Shown: positions 17,099 through 27,952, counted from the stretch's first letter. The stretch: 64,000 nt of DNA from an uncultured Oscillospiraceae bacterium (GCA_947585425.1 CANPWZ010000003.1:62001-126000), one strand, 5' to 3'. Notes: generated by a model not told the origin, from the letters alone. Numbers and translations are program-made.

Positions 17099-18219
17099 CC
17101 TTTGCCCTGTGTTACGATCTGACGGACGATCTCCGCCGCCCGGTCCATCTGCCAGGCGGTGTTGAACGCCGAAACGCTGAACCGCACGGTGCCGCTCTCC
17201 TCCGTGCCCGCCGTGCGGTGGGCCAGGGGCGAGCAGTGAAGCCCCGCCCGGACGGCCACCCCGCGCCTCCCAAGGGCGGCCCCCACCTCCTCGCAGTCCA
17301 TTCGGTCTACGGTGACGGAACACACCCCGCTCTGATCCGCGCCCCGGTATACGGTGACGCCGGGGATGGCCGACAACCGATCCATCAGCCGTCCCGCCAG
17401 CCTGATCTCATAGGCGTGGATCCGGCCGATCCCTTTCTCTTTGACAAAGCGCATCCCGGCCAGCAGGCCGACGGCCCCGCACACGTTCTGTGTCCCCGCC
17501 TCAAGCCGGTCCGGGAGGAAGTCGGGCATCTCCTGCCGCCGGGACTGGCTGCCGGTGCCGCCGCAGAGCAGCGGCCTGGTCTCTGCCCCGCAGAGCAGCA
17601 GGCCGGTCCCCTGGGGACCGTACAGTCCCTTGTGCCCCGGCATGGCCACGAAGGCCGCCCCCCACTGCTTCATATCCACCGGCAGCACTCCGGCGGACTG
17701 GGATGCGTCCACGATCAGCGGCACTCCCCGCTCCTTGCAGAGGGCGGCGATGCGCTCCACCGGCTGGACAAAACCGAACACGTTGGACACGTGATTGCAG
17801 ATGACCACGTCCACCTCCGCCGTCAGCTCCCGGCGGAAGACCTCATAGACCCCATCCCCGTCGAACAGGGGGCCGGCGGCGATCTTGACTTTCACATCCG
17901 GGCGGGCGTACAGCGGCCGGGTGACGGCGTTGTGCTCATAGCCGGAGATCAGCACCGCAGCCCCCGGCCTCACCAGCGAGTGGATGGCGATGTTCAGGCC
18001 GTGGGTGGCGTTGGAGGTCAGGATCACCTGCTCAGGATCGTCCACGCCGAACAGCTCCGCCGCCAGCTCCCGGCAGCGGTACATGGTGTCGGCGGCCAGG
18101 ACGCTGGCGGGATGGCCTCCCCGCCCGGGGCTGGCCATGCGGGTCATGGCCCAGGCGGCCGCCGCGGGCACGCTGCGGGGCTTCTCCAGCGTGGTGGCCG
18201 CGCTGTCCAGATAGATCAT
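17089..18219 (-). CDS. cysteine desulfurase-like PLP enzyme (class V aminotransferase, Csd type)
   Basis: 376 residues starting MIYLDSAATT. The PLP lysine is Lys197 in MPGHKGLYGPQGTG. The cofactor Asp is in the IVDASQSAG stretch (Asp171), and the Cys in GLHCSPLAH near residue 331 is the likely persulfide carrier. It overlaps the DUF3343 gene by four bases (ATGA). DUF3343 proteins are described as putative Se/S carriers, so this desulfurase probably passes sulfur or selenium to its neighbour rather than to IscU, which is not present. The start at 18219 is set by homology and the overlap. Confidence 0.9.
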   Translation of the reverse strand: MIYLDSAATTLEKPRSVPAAAAWAMTRMASPGRGGHPASVLAADTMYRCRELAAELFGVDDPEQVILTSNATHGLNIAIHSLVRPGAAVLISGYEHNAVTRPLYARPDVKVKIAAGPLFDGDGVYEVFRRELTAEVDVVICNHVSNVFGFVQPVERIAALCKERGVPLIVDASQSAGVLPVDMKQWGAAFVAMPGHKGLYGPQGTGLLLCGAETRPLLCGGTGSQSRRQEMPDFLPDRLEAGTQNVCGAVGLLAGMRFVKEKGIGRIHAYEIRLAGRLMDRLSAIPGVTVYRGADQSGVCSVTVDRMDCEEVGAALGRRGVAVRAGLHCSPLAHRTAGTEESGTVRFSVSAFNTAWQMDRAAEIVRQIVTQGKGAR

Positions 18220-18470
18220 GCGGGCACCTCGCTGTATACCCCCTCGGCCGACTGGAGGAACACCTGCCGGGGCGCCATCCCCTCCCGGCGGAGTACCATC
18301 AGCGCGTCGGTGAGTTTCCGCTCCGCCACCCGGACGCAGTAGCCGCAGCCCTCTTTGGAGATGACCTTGGGGGCGCGGATCACAGAGCCGGCGATGCCCG
18401 CCCGCTCCAACAGATGGGCGGTGCGTTGGGCGTGGGTCAGCGAGCGGCAAACGATCAGATAGTGAACCAT
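18216..18470 (-). CDS. DUF3343 putative Se/S carrier-like protein
   Basis: 84 residues, with a predicted ferredoxin-like fold. The cysteine motif EGCGYCVRV lies in the centre and is suited to carrying a persulfide or selenide. It is translationally coupled to a cysteine desulfurase, a pairing known from clostridia that handle selenium. No selD or selA is in the window, so the acceptor is unknown. The ATG at 18470 has AAAGGA about 11 bases upstream. Confidence 0.85.
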   Translation of the reverse strand: MVHYLIVCRSLTHAQRTAHLLERAGIAGSVIRAPKVISKEGCGYCVRVAERKLTDALMVLRREGMAPRQVFLQSAEGVYSEVPA

Positions 18471-18505
18471 CGGCCCATCATTCCTTTCCTGAATCGAGGG
18501 GCGCG

Positions 18506-18549
18506 AAAACGCTCCCCACAAGGCATTGTATGCCCTGGGGGGAGCGTTT
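18506..18549 (-). terminator. intrinsic terminator after ispF
   Basis: Outer arms 18507-18517 and 18539-18549 (AAACGCTCCCC and its complement, 11 bp) enclose a second small stem. On the minus strand the stem ends in TTTTCG. It separates ispDF from the DUF3343-desulfurase pair. Confidence 0.75.
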
Positions 18550-18560
18550 GTGAGCTGTGT

Positions 18561-19037
18561 TCACTTGTCCGTGATCAGGGCCGCCGCGTGGGCGGCGATC
18601 CCCTCCCCGGCCCCGGTGAAGCCCAGGCCCTCCTCGGTGGTGGCCTTCACGTTCACCCGGTCGGCGGGGATCTGCATGACCGCGGCCAGCCGCTCCCTCA
18701 TCTCCGGGATGAAAGGGGACAGCTTGGGCCGCTGGGCGATGACGGTGGCGTCCACATTGCCCACGGCATAGCCCCTCTCCGCCAGCATCTCCATGACACG
18801 CTCCAGCAGGACCAGGCTGGAGATGCCCGCATAGGCCGGGTCGCTGTCCGGGAAGGCGTGGCCGATGTCCCAAAGGCCCGCCGCCCCCAGCAGGGCGTCC
18901 ATCACCGCGTGGGTGAGCACGTCCGCGTCGGAATGGCCCAGCAGGCCCTTTTCATAGGGGACCTCCACCCCGCCCAGGACCAGCCTCCGCCCCGGCACCA
19001 GTTTATGTACGTCGTATCCGTGTCCAACGCGTATCAT
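18561..19037 (-). CDS. ispF: 2-C-methyl-D-erythritol 2,4-cyclodiphosphate synthase
   Basis: MEP-pathway enzyme, 158 residues. The zinc ligands are in GHGYDVHKL at the N-terminus, and [21 protein letters not shown] is the family signature. It ends with the [15 protein letters not shown] stretch. It overlaps ispD by four bases. Together they perform two non-consecutive steps of isoprenoid precursor synthesis and are often neighbours or fused. Confidence 0.95.
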   Translation of the reverse strand: MIRVGHGYDVHKLVPGRRLVLGGVEVPYEKGLLGHSDADVLTHAVMDALLGAAGLWDIGHAFPDSDPAYAGISSLVLLERVMEMLAERGYAVGNVDATVIAQRPKLSPFIPEMRERLAAVMQIPADRVNVKATTEEGLGFTGAGEGIAAHAAALITDK

Positions 19038-19762
19038 TGGGCGTATTCCTCCATCAGCGTCCTGGCGACCGCCAGGTCTACGGGAGTGGTGAGCTTGATG
19101 TTCCGCTCGTCCCCGGGGATCAGGGTCACCTTCATGCCCAGCCGCTCCACGGCGGCGCAGTCGTCGGTGAGCTCCGCGCCGTCGTCCAAGGCCTTTTGCA
19201 GGGCGGCCCGGATCAGGTCCCCGTCGAACACCTGGGGGGTCTGGACGGCCCACAGCGTGGAGCGGTCTGGAGTCTCACACACAAGACCGTCCTCCCCTAC
19301 CCGCTTGACGGTGTCCTTCACCGGCAGGGCCGGGGCCGCGGCGCCGCAGACAGCGGCCTGGGCGATGGCGTCCTCGATGACCTCCACGGTGACGAAGGGC
19401 CGGGCCCCGTCGTGGATGGCGATGAGCTTTGCCTTGCGCTGCACCTCCAAGGTGCCCAGCCGGGCGGACCGGGTGCGGGTCTCCCCTCCCCGGATGACCT
19501 TGGTCACCTTGGTGAGGCCGGCCTCCTTGACGAGCCGCGCCGCCTCCCCCAGGGCGTCCTCCCGGACCACCACCACGATCTCATCCACAGAGGGCGCGGC
19601 CTGGAAGGCCCGCAGACAGCGGATCAGCGCGGGCTCGCCGCCCACGTCGGTAAGGACCTTGTCAAAGCCCATCCGGGTGGAGCTGCCCGCCGCCACCACC
19701 ACAGCGGAGCATTGGAGCGGATCCTTTTTCCCCGTCAGCTTTTGCAGCAGTTGTTTCAGCAT
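19034..19762 (-). CDS. ispD: 2-C-methyl-D-erythritol 4-phosphate cytidylyltransferase
   Basis: Nucleotidyltransferase of 242 residues with the CTP loop [14 protein letters not shown] near the N-terminus, HDGARPFV in the middle and [14 protein letters not shown] towards the C-terminus, as in IspD. It has a 17-residue basic N-terminal extension ([17 protein letters not shown]). It is coupled to ispF by ATGA and lies downstream of carD with a terminator between. Confidence 0.94.
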   Translation of the reverse strand: MLKQLLQKLTGKKDPLQCSAVVVAAGSSTRMGFDKVLTDVGGEPALIRCLRAFQAAPSVDEIVVVVREDALGEAARLVKEAGLTKVTKVIRGGETRTRSARLGTLEVQRKAKLIAIHDGARPFVTVEVIEDAIAQAAVCGAAAPALPVKDTVKRVGEDGLVCETPDRSTLWAVQTPQVFDGDLIRAALQKALDDGAELTDDCAAVERLGMKVTLIPGDERNIKLTTPVDLAVARTLMEEYAQ

Positions 19763-19782
19763 ATCGTAGTCCTCCTTACGCG

Positions 19783-19806
19783 AAAAAGGAGCCCTCCCGG
19801 CTCCTT
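19783..19806 (-). terminator. intrinsic terminator after carD
   Basis: Eight to nine-bp stem (AAGGAGCC...GGCTCCTT) with a short loop followed by TTTCGCG on the minus strand, between the carD stop and ispD. It probably gives partial readthrough into ispDF. Confidence 0.7.
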
Positions 19807-19814
19807 CCGCTCGA

Positions 19815-20294
19815 TCACTGACGCAGTACGCTGTCCACGCTGGCCTCCACCGTCTCGTACGGCAGGCTCTGAGCCAGGACCAGCTCAGAGATGAGGATCT
19901 GCTTGGCCATGTGGAGCATCTTCCGCTCCCCGTTGGAGAGCCCCCGCTGGCTCTCGCGGGCCATCAGGCCCTTGATCACCCTGGCGACCTCCAGCAGATC
20001 GCCGCTCTTCAGCCGCACCATGTTCTCACGGTAACGGCGGTTCCAGTTCTGCGTCATGTCCACCTCCAGGTGTTCCATGGCGCTGAGGATGTCCTCCGCC
20101 TGATCGACCGTCACCACCGGCCTGACGCCGATCTCTTCGGTGCTTCCGGTGGGGATCATGACCATCATGCTTCCGGCGGAGAGTTTCAGCAGGTAGTAGT
20201 CCTGGGTCTGCCCGGCCACCTTGCGTTGGACGATGGAATCGATGATCCCGGCGCCGTGCATGGGATGGACCACCTTGTCCCCGACCTGATACAC
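19815..20294 (-). CDS. CarD family transcription factor
   Basis: 159 residues. The N-terminal RNA-polymerase-interacting (TRCF-RID-like) domain begins YQVGDKVVHPMHGAGII, followed by a helical C-terminal DNA-binding domain. CarD proteins stabilise open promoter complexes, and in clostridia they are common general regulators. The start is GTG at 20294 with AAAGGAGG seven bases upstream; the nearby ATG is out of frame. It has its own strong promoter. Confidence 0.92.
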   Translation of the reverse strand: MYQVGDKVVHPMHGAGIIDSIVQRKVAGQTQDYYLLKLSAGSMMVMIPTGSTEEIGVRPVVTVDQAEDILSAMEHLEVDMTQNWNRRYRENMVRLKSGDLLEVARVIKGLMARESQRGLSNGERKMLHMAKQILISELVLAQSLPYETVEASVDSVLRQ

Positions 20295-20335
20295 GTCATC
20301 GCCTCCTTTGTCGGGCCCGCACGGACGGTCAGCGG

Positions 20336-20494
20336 GTCAAACGTGTATAAGAGTCCAAAAACAGTATACATGATATTTGGGACTTTTGCAAGACTTTTTA
20401 TCATTTTTGTTGAAGTTTTTGAAAGTTTCAACGATTTTTCCCGCTATTTTTTCAAGTTTTATTCTATTTTGACAAAAAACGCCACCTCGAAATC
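20336..20494. other. AT-rich intergenic stretch
   Basis: A roughly 160-base region, strikingly AT-rich for this genome, with long T runs on the plus strand. It contains the carD promoter at its lower-coordinate end and no open frame of interest. It may act as an upstream-element (A-tract) region boosting carD expression. Confidence 0.6.
20363..20391 (-). promoter_or_regulatory. sigma-A promoter of carD
   Basis: TTGCAA (20386-20391), 17-base spacer, TATACT (20363-20368) on the minus strand, preceded by A/T tracts that could serve as an UP element. Confidence 0.75.
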
Positions 20495-20535
20495 CAAAAA
20501 TTTCCCCGGCGGAGAGGCTCCTCCGCCGGGGAAAA
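20495..20535 (-). terminator. strong intrinsic terminator after the FAH-family gene
   Basis: 14-bp stem (TTTCCCCGGCGGAG and its complement) with a six-base loop followed by TTTTTGG on the minus strand, immediately after the stop codon at 20540. Confidence 0.85.
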
Positions 20536-20539
20536 CTGC

Positions 20540-21292
20540 TCAAATCACGTGGTTGACCAGCACGCCCACGCCCTCGATGTCCACCTCTACGGTGTCGCCT
20601 GGGACCATGGGGCCGATGCCCGCCGGAGTGCCGGTGGCGATCACGTCCCCAGGCTCCAGGGTCATGGAGGCGGTGATGAACTCCAAAAGCTTTGGCACAT
20701 CGGTGATAAAATCGGCGGTGTTCCCCCGCTGGACGGCCTTACCGTTGAGGCGAGTCTCGACGTTCAGACGGGAGGGATCCACCTCATCGGTGACCCAGGG
20801 GCCCACGGGGCAGAACCCGTCCATGGACTTGCCCCTCGTCCATTGGCCGTCGTGCTGCTGCACGTCCCGGGCGGTGACGTCGTTGAGGCAGGTAAAGCCC
20901 AGCACATAGTCCGCAAAGTCCTTTGCCTTTACATCCTTTGCCCGGCGCTTGATGACCACCGCCAACTCACCCTCGTAGTCCAGCCGCTGGACGAAGGCCG
21001 GCGCGTGGACGGCCCCCTCCGGCCTGTTGAGCGTGTTGGGGCTTTTCAGGAACAGCACCGGGAAGCCGGGGGGTTCAGACCCCATCTCTCGGGCGTGGTC
21101 GGCGTAGTTCTTGCCCACGCAGACGATCTTGGTGGGCTCGCAGGGGGCCAGCAGTCTGCACCCGCTCAAGGGACGGCTGGCTCCGTCGTACTCGATCCCC
21201 TCATAGGGGGCTTTTTTCAGGGTGAGGACGTCCTCCCCCTTCACCACGCCCCAGACGGGGCCATGGATGTCCTCGACGCGCACGTATTTCAC
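20540..21292 (-). CDS. fumarylacetoacetate hydrolase (FAH) family protein
   Basis: 250 residues of the FAH/2-hydroxyhepta-2,4-diene-1,7-dioate isomerase family. KIVCVGKNYADHAREMG opens the catalytic domain; the metal-binding acidic residues lie in DYEGELAVVIKR and in the following CLNDVTARDVQ segment, and GTPAGIGPM closes the site. Members act as acylpyruvases, oxaloacetate decarboxylases or isomerases, and the substrate cannot be told from sequence. The start is GTG at 21292 after GGAGGGAA, overlapping engB by four bases (GTGA). Confidence 0.9.
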   Translation of the reverse strand: MKYVRVEDIHGPVWGVVKGEDVLTLKKAPYEGIEYDGASRPLSGCRLLAPCEPTKIVCVGKNYADHAREMGSEPPGFPVLFLKSPNTLNRPEGAVHAPAFVQRLDYEGELAVVIKRRAKDVKAKDFADYVLGFTCLNDVTARDVQQHDGQWTRGKSMDGFCPVGPWVTDEVDPSRLNVETRLNGKAVQRGNTADFITDVPKLLEFITASMTLEPGDVIATGTPAGIGPMVPGDTVEVDIEGVGVLVNHVI

Positions 21293-21888
21293 AGCGTTCC
21301 CTCCACGTGTTCCAGAATGAGGCCCAGCAGACGGTCCCTGCCCTCCCCCTTTTCAGCGGAAAAGGGCACCAGCGGGACCCGTTCCGGTAGCTCCAGCGTC
21401 TCGCGGATGAGCGCCAGGTTGCCCTCGATCTCGCTCTTTTTCAGCTTGTCCAGCTTATTGGCGGCCACCACATAGGACTGGCCGGTACTCAAAAACAGGT
21501 CGGACATGGTGCGGTCATCGGCGGTGGGCCTGTGCCGGGCGTCTACCACCAGGACGCCCAGGGCCATCCGCCCCGCGTCGGCGAACCACTGCTCCATGAG
21601 CCTGCCCCAGCGGTCCCGCTCCGCCTTGGACACCTGGGCGTAGCCGTATCCCGGCAGATCCACCAGGTAGAGTTTTCCGTCGATGCGAAAGTAGTTGATC
21701 TGGGTGGTCTTGCCGGGGGCTGCCCCCACCCGCGCGAAGTTCTTTCGGTTCAGCAGCCGGTTGATGACCGACGACTTGCCCACGTTGGACCGCCCCGCGA
21801 ACACCGCCTGGGGCAGCCCGTCCCGGATGAAATCTGCGGGCTTCGCCGCTGAGCGGACAAACTCCGCCCTGTTCCAATTCACCGCCAT
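21289..21888 (-). CDS. engB: ribosome biogenesis GTP-binding protein EngB/YsxC
   Basis: GTPase needed for 50S assembly, 199 residues. G1 is GRSNVGKSS at 32-40, G3 is DLPGYGYA, and the G4 motif NKLD is present. It lies seven bases after lon, the conserved lon-ysxC order of Firmicutes, and couples to the FAH-family gene downstream. Confidence 0.94.
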   Translation of the reverse strand: MAVNWNRAEFVRSAAKPADFIRDGLPQAVFAGRSNVGKSSVINRLLNRKNFARVGAAPGKTTQINYFRIDGKLYLVDLPGYGYAQVSKAERDRWGRLMEQWFADAGRMALGVLVVDARHRPTADDRTMSDLFLSTGQSYVVAANKLDKLKKSEIEGNLALIRETLELPERVPLVPFSAEKGEGRDRLLGLILEHVEGTL

Positions 21889-21895
21889 AGGGACC

Positions 21896-24292
21896 TCACT
21901 GGCACAGGCCGATGGCGTCCCCGGCGGGATGGGGCTGATCTGCCACCACGGCGGACTGCCCCCTGGGCGCGGCGGGCATTCCGGCCAACGCCTCTGCCAG
22001 GGCCTCGTCCGCCCGGCGGATGGGCACGAATCTCAGCGCCGCCCGGACGGTCTGGTCGATGTCGTCCAGATCCTTCATGTTGTCGGCGGGGATGAGCACG
22101 GTGGTGATGTGATTGCGCAGGGCGGCCATGGTCTTCTCCCGCAGGCCGCCGATGGCCAGCACACGCCCTCGGAGGGTGATCTCCCCCGTCATGGCCACGT
22201 CCCGGCGGACGGGCACGCCCGCCAGCGCGGACACCATGGCCGTGGCGATGGCCACTCCGGCGGAGGGGCCGTCCTTGGGCACCGCGCCCTCCGGGAAGTG
22301 GACGTGGATGTCCTTCGTCTTGTAGAACTCCTCCGCCACGCCCAGGCTGTCCGCGTGGGCCCGGATGAAGGACAGGGCCGCCTGGGCGGACTCCTTCATC
22401 ACGTCCCCCAGGTTGCCGGTGAGGTTGATCTTACCGGAGCCCGGGACCACGTTGACCTCCACCTCCAAAATCTCGCCCCCCGCGGAGGTCCAGGCCAGGC
22501 CGTTGACCACCCCCACCAGGGGCTCCCGCTCCGGGGTCTCGTCCAGATAGCGCCGGGGGCCCAGCAGCTCCTGCAAGTCCCCCGCGGTGACGGCGATCCG
22601 CTTCTCCCCATCCCGGACGATGCCCACCGCCGCCTTCCGGCAGAGGGCGGCCAGGCGCCGCTCCAGCAGGCGCACCCCCGACTCCCGGGTATACCCGGCG
22701 ATGATGGCCAGGATGGCCTCGTCGGTGATCTTCAATTTGGCCTTGGTGAGGCCGTGGCGCTTCAGCTCCCGGGGCAGCAGGTGGCGCTTGGCGATCTCCA
22801 GCTTCTCCCGGTCGGTATAGCTGGGCAGCTCGATGACCTCCATGCGGTCCAGCAGGGGCTTTGGGATGGTGTCGGTGGTGTTGGCGGTGGTGATGAACAT
22901 CACGTCGGACAGGTCGAAGGGCAGCTCCAGATAGTGGTCCCGGAAGGTAGAATTCTGCTCCCCGTCCAGCACCTCCAGCAGGGCGGCCGCCGGGTCCCCC
23001 CGGTGATCGGCCCCCACCTTGTCGATCTCGTCCAGCAGCAGCACCGGGTTGGAGCTGCCCGCCTGCCGGATGCCGGCGATGATCCGCCCCGGCATGGCGC
23101 CGATATAGGTCTTGCGGTGGCCGCGGATGTCCGCCTCGTCCCGGATGCCGCCCAGTGAGATGCGGGCCAGCTTGCGGTTCATGGCCCGGGCCACGCTCAT
23201 GGCGATGGAGGTCTTGCCCACGCCGGGAGGTCCCACCAGGCAGATGATCTGCCCTTTCAGGTCCGGGGAGAGCTGCTTGACCGCCACGAACTCCAAAATG
23301 CGCTCCTTCACCTTGTCCAGGCCGTAGTGGTCGGCGTCCAGGGTTTTGGAAACAGCGGCCACGCTCACCCGCTCCCGGGTCTTTTTGTTCCATGGCAGCT
23401 CCAGGCAGGTGTCCAGATACCCCCGGATCACCGCCCCCTCGGCGGAGCCGAAGGGCTGCTTTTCCAGGTGTCTGATCTCCATCTCCAGCTTTTCGCGGAC
23501 CAAATCGGGCAGATCGGCCTCAGCCACACGTTTACGATACTCGCCGATCTCGTCCTGCTCGCCGTCCTCGCCCAGCTCCCGCTGGATCACCCGCAGCTGC
23601 TCCCGCAGGAAATAGTCCCGTTGGCTGGAGGCCACCTGCTCGTGGACCTTGGCGGCAAGCTCCGCCTCCGCCTCCAGGATCTCCACCTCCCGGCCCAGGA
23701 TGCGGCACAGCAGGCCGATCCGCCGGGCGGGGCGCAACTCCTCCAGCACCGCCTGCTTGTCCTCGAACCGCAGGGGGAGGTTCTGGGCGGCGTAGTCGGA
23801 GATATAGGCCGGATCGTCGCTGGCCAGCATCTTCAGATAGACCTCCGGCGGCACCCGGTCAGACAGCTCGGTGTACCGCTCCATGTGGGCATAGACCTGA
23901 CGGATGGCAGCCTCGGTGCGGGAGGAATTGCCCCGGAGAGTCTTTGGCGCGGGCAGATATTCCACCTCCGCGGTCAGATAGGGCTCGGTGGCCACCAGGC
24001 TCGTCATTCGGCCCCGGCTGCGGCCCTCCACCATCACCCGGACGCTATTCTCCGGCAGCCGGAGGATCTGCTTCACGTCGGCGATAGTGCCGACGGTGTA
24101 AAGGTCTTTCCCTTCCGGGTTTTCCACGGTCACGTCCCGCTGGGTCACCAGGAAGATGCCCCGGTTCTCCGCCATGGACGCCTCCAGCGCCTTGATGGAC
24201 GCCTCCCGCCCCACGTCGAAGTGCAGGGTCAGCTGGGGGAACACGGTCAGTCCCCGCAGCGCCAGCGCGGGCATCACGATACAGTCGCTCAT
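21896..24292 (-). CDS. lon: ATP-dependent protease Lon (LonA)
   Basis: 798 residues. The N-terminal substrate-recognition domain spans about 1-200, and a coiled region follows. The AAA+ module has Walker [10 protein letters not shown]. The C-terminal protease domain has the Ser677-Lys720 dyad in [11 protein letters not shown] and LREKTMAAL. The last 20 residues extend slightly past the usual end. It degrades misfolded and regulatory proteins in the cytoplasm and stands in a cluster with clpX, clpP and tig. Confidence 0.96.
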   Translation of the reverse strand: MSDCIVMPALALRGLTVFPQLTLHFDVGREASIKALEASMAENRGIFLVTQRDVTVENPEGKDLYTVGTIADVKQILRLPENSVRVMVEGRSRGRMTSLVATEPYLTAEVEYLPAPKTLRGNSSRTEAAIRQVYAHMERYTELSDRVPPEVYLKMLASDDPAYISDYAAQNLPLRFEDKQAVLEELRPARRIGLLCRILGREVEILEAEAELAAKVHEQVASSQRDYFLREQLRVIQRELGEDGEQDEIGEYRKRVAEADLPDLVREKLEMEIRHLEKQPFGSAEGAVIRGYLDTCLELPWNKKTRERVSVAAVSKTLDADHYGLDKVKERILEFVAVKQLSPDLKGQIICLVGPPGVGKTSIAMSVARAMNRKLARISLGGIRDEADIRGHRKTYIGAMPGRIIAGIRQAGSSNPVLLLDEIDKVGADHRGDPAAALLEVLDGEQNSTFRDHYLELPFDLSDVMFITTANTTDTIPKPLLDRMEVIELPSYTDREKLEIAKRHLLPRELKRHGLTKAKLKITDEAILAIIAGYTRESGVRLLERRLAALCRKAAVGIVRDGEKRIAVTAGDLQELLGPRRYLDETPEREPLVGVVNGLAWTSAGGEILEVEVNVVPGSGKINLTGNLGDVMKESAQAALSFIRAHADSLGVAEEFYKTKDIHVHFPEGAVPKDGPSAGVAIATAMVSALAGVPVRRDVAMTGEITLRGRVLAIGGLREKTMAALRNHITTVLIPADNMKDLDDIDQTVRAALRFVPIRRADEALAEALAGMPAAPRGQSAVVADQPHPAGDAIGLCQ

Positions 24293-24311
24293 ACGATTCC
24301 TCCTCTATGGG

Positions 24312-24341
24312 AAAAGAGGGGCGGACAGACGCCCGCCCCTC
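24312..24341 (-). terminator. intrinsic terminator after clpX
   Basis: Nine-bp stem (GAGGGGCGG and its complement) with an eight-base loop followed by TTTTCCC on the minus strand, between the clpX stop and lon. Confidence 0.75.
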
Positions 24342-24347
24342 AGCGTG

Positions 24348-25661
<1,314 letters not shown>

Positions 25662-25689
25662 AAGAATCTTCCTTTCGGGTCAAACGGGC

Positions 25690-25714
25690 AAAGAGCGGAG
25701 GCCTCCTCCGCTCT
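25690..25714 (-). terminator. hairpin between clpP and clpX
   Basis: Perfect 10-bp arms (25692-25701 and 25705-25714) with a three-base loop, followed only by TT then GCCC. The weak T tract suggests attenuation or an RNA-processing site that sets the clpP to clpX ratio rather than a full stop. Confidence 0.5.
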
Positions 25715-25727
25715 CTCCCCTGTCCGT

Positions 25728-26309
25728 TCAGCGATTGGTGATGATCTTGTCGATGAGGCCGAACTCCCTGGCCTCCTCGGCGGACATGAAGTTGTCCCGC
25801 TCGCAGGCGGCGGTGACCTCCTCCACGCTCTTGCCGGTGTTGGCGGCCAGGATCTCGTTCATCCGCTTTTTGATGGTCTCCAGCCGCTTCAGGTGGATGG
25901 CCATATCGGTGATCTGGCCCTGGGTGCCGGCGGAGGGCTGGTGGATCATGATCTCCGCATTGGGCAGGGCGATGCGCTTGCCCTTGGCGCCGGCGGACAG
26001 CAGGAAGGCCGCCATGGAGGCGCACATGCCGACGCAGATGGTGGACACGTCGCACTTGATGTACTGCATCGTGTCGTAGATGGCCATGCCGTCAGTGACC
26101 GAGCCGCCGGGGCTGTTGATATAGAACTGGATGTCCTTGTCCGGGTCCTGGGCCTCCAGATACAACAGCTGGGCGACCACCAGGGCGGCGGTGGTGGCGT
26201 TGACCTCCTCGCCCAGGAAGATGATCCGGTCGTTCAGCAGCCGGGAGAAGATGTCATAGGACCGCTCGCCCCGGCTGGTCTGCTCCACTACATAGGGTAC
26301 CAAGCTCAT
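25728..26309 (-). CDS. clpP: ClpP protease subunit
   Basis: Serine protease of 193 residues forming the tetradecameric barrel. The catalytic triad is Ser98 (GMCASMAAF), His123 (MIHQPS) and Asp172 (ERDNFMS). INSPGGSV is the substrate-binding loop. It is preceded by tig, giving tig-clpP-clpX-lon, and starts with AAAGGAG upstream of the ATG. Confidence 0.97.
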   Translation of the reverse strand: MSLVPYVVEQTSRGERSYDIFSRLLNDRIIFLGEEVNATTAALVVAQLLYLEAQDPDKDIQFYINSPGGSVTDGMAIYDTMQYIKCDVSTICVGMCASMAAFLLSAGAKGKRIALPNAEIMIHQPSAGTQGQITDMAIHLKRLETIKKRMNEILAANTGKSVEEVTAACERDNFMSAEEAREFGLIDKIITNR

Positions 26310-26344
26310 GTGAAAAACTCCTTTCGATGGGAAATGGCGGGGTC

Positions 26345-26350
26345 ATTATA
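26345..26350 (-). promoter_or_regulatory. possible -10 element for clpP
   Basis: A perfect TATAAT lies 36 bases upstream of the clpP ATG in the tig-clpP gap, but no convincing -35 sits 16-18 bases further up. It could be activator-dependent or chance. Confidence 0.3.
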
Positions 26351-26394
26351 CCCCTGTTCTGTCAGGACCTATTCCCACTCTCTCAAAAAGGCGC

Positions 26395-27855
26395 TTACTC
26401 CGCCTTGTCCTCGGCCTTCTTCTTCGTAGCGCGCTTCTTGGGCTTCTCCTCGCCCTCTTCGGCCTTGTCCTCGGCCTTTGCGGGCTTCTTCGCCGCCTTT
26501 TTGGTCTCCTTGTCGGCGTCCTTGGTCTCCTTCTTCTCCTCTTTCTCCCCGGCCTTCTCCGTCTTCTTGGCGGCCTTTTTGGCGGCGGGCTTCTTCACGG
26601 AGCCCTTCACCAGCTCAAAGGCCTTCTGGGCGGCCAGATCCTTCTTCACGTCCTCGGCGGGGACGGCGGCCTTCACCTGATCGGCCTCCATCTTGTACTG
26701 CTCGGCCAGGCGGGCGTACTCGGCGTCCAGATCGGCGTCGGTGATCTCGATCTTCTCCGCGGCGGCCACGGCCTCCAGAGCCAGTTCCCGGCGGACAGCA
26801 CGTCCGGCGGCGGCCTTGGCCTGGGCACGCATGGTGTCCATGGTCATGCCCATCATCTGGAGGTACTGGTCGAACTTGATGCCCTGGGACTCGATGCGGC
26901 CCGCGTAGTCTTCCAGCAGCTTCTCCGCCCGGTAGTCCACCATGGCGTCGGGCACGTCGCACTCCAGCTTGCCGATGAGGGCGTCGGTGACGGCCTCGTC
27001 AAAGTCCCGCTCGGCCTGGTCGGCGCGGCGCTTGGCCAGCTTGTCGGCCAGGTCCTTTTTGAACTCGTCCAGGGTGTCGAAGTCGGATACGTCCTTGGCG
27101 AACTCGTCGTCCACCTCGGGGGCCTCCTTCTCCTTCACCTCGTTGACCTTCACATGGAACACCACGGCGGCGCCGGCCAGCTCGGGGGTGTAGTTTTCGG
27201 GGAAGGTGATGTCGATGTCCTTCTCCTCGCCGGCCTTCATGCCGATCACCTGATCCTCAAAGCCGGGGACGAAGCTGCCGGAGCCCAACTCCAGGCTGTA
27301 GTTCTCGCCCTTGCCGCCGTCGAAAGGCGCGCCGTCCTTGAAGCCCTCGAAGTCGATGACCGCCACGTCGCCCTTCTTGGCCTTGCGCTTCACGCTGACC
27401 AGCCGGGAGGCCCGGTCGATGTACGGCTTCAGTTCCCGCTCGACGTCCGCGTCGGTGACCTTGGTATCGGGCTTGGCCACGGGCAGACCCTTGTAGTCCT
27501 TGACGGAGGCCTCGGGCTGGACGGTGACGGTGGCCTTGAAGGTGAAGCCGTCCTTGCTGACGTCCAGCACCTCCAGCTGGGGATAGGCCACGGGCTCGAT
27601 GCCGGCCTCCTTCAGCGCTGCCTCATAGGCGGCGGGATAGGCCTCGGAGATGGCGTCCTCAAAAAACACGTTCTCGCCGTAGAACTTTTCCACCATCCTG
27701 CGGGGCACCTTGCCCTTGCGGAAGCCGGGGATGGAGATGCTCTTCTTCTGCCGGTTGTACACCTTGTCGATGGCGGCCTGGAACTCGGCGGCCCCCACCT
27801 CGATGACCAGCTCATAGGCGCTGTTCTCTTTCTTCTCGTTGCTCTTGATGTTCAT
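26395..27855 (-). CDS. tig: trigger factor with long Lys/Glu-rich tail
   Basis: Ribosome-bound chaperone and peptidyl-prolyl isomerase, 486 residues. The ribosome-docking loop is GFRKGKVP near residues 45-55. The PPIase domain has GDVAVIDFEG and the SFVPGFEDQVIGM segment. The helical substrate-binding domain runs to about residue 415. The last 70 residues are almost only Lys, Ala, Glu and Asp, an extension absent from the common form. The start at 27855 follows GGGAGGAA; the frame runs 44 codons further upstream, but those codons cover the promoter and lack homology. Confidence 0.94.
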   Translation of the reverse strand: MNIKSNEKKENSAYELVIEVGAAEFQAAIDKVYNRQKKSISIPGFRKGKVPRRMVEKFYGENVFFEDAISEAYPAAYEAALKEAGIEPVAYPQLEVLDVSKDGFTFKATVTVQPEASVKDYKGLPVAKPDTKVTDADVERELKPYIDRASRLVSVKRKAKKGDVAVIDFEGFKDGAPFDGGKGENYSLELGSGSFVPGFEDQVIGMKAGEEKDIDITFPENYTPELAGAAVVFHVKVNEVKEKEAPEVDDEFAKDVSDFDTLDEFKKDLADKLAKRRADQAERDFDEAVTDALIGKLECDVPDAMVDYRAEKLLEDYAGRIESQGIKFDQYLQMMGMTMDTMRAQAKAAAGRAVRRELALEAVAAAEKIEITDADLDAEYARLAEQYKMEADQVKAAVPAEDVKKDLAAQKAFELVKGSVKKPAAKKAAKKTEKAGEKEEKKETKDADKETKKAAKKPAKAEDKAEEGEEKPKKRATKKKAEDKAE

Positions 27856-27911
27856 GTTTGGTTTCCTCCCAAATCGGCCCTCGCAGAGCCTTCTTTCTAA
27901 ATCGCCAAGAT

Positions 27912-27940
27912 ATTTTATCAGATACCCGGATAAATTTCCA
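27912..27940 (-). promoter_or_regulatory. promoter of tig
   Basis: TGGAAA (27935-27940), 17-base spacer, TAAAAT (27912-27917) on the minus strand, in a 97-base AT-richer gap upstream of tig. The -35 match is moderate. Confidence 0.5.
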
Positions 27941-27952
27941 CTGTTTTTTTCA

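Noticed and set aside
20540-21292. Catabolic tyrosine pathway, suggested by the FAH-family gene
   Set aside because: No other pathway gene is near and the family has many functions; the gene is coupled to engB, so the pathway cannot be inferred.
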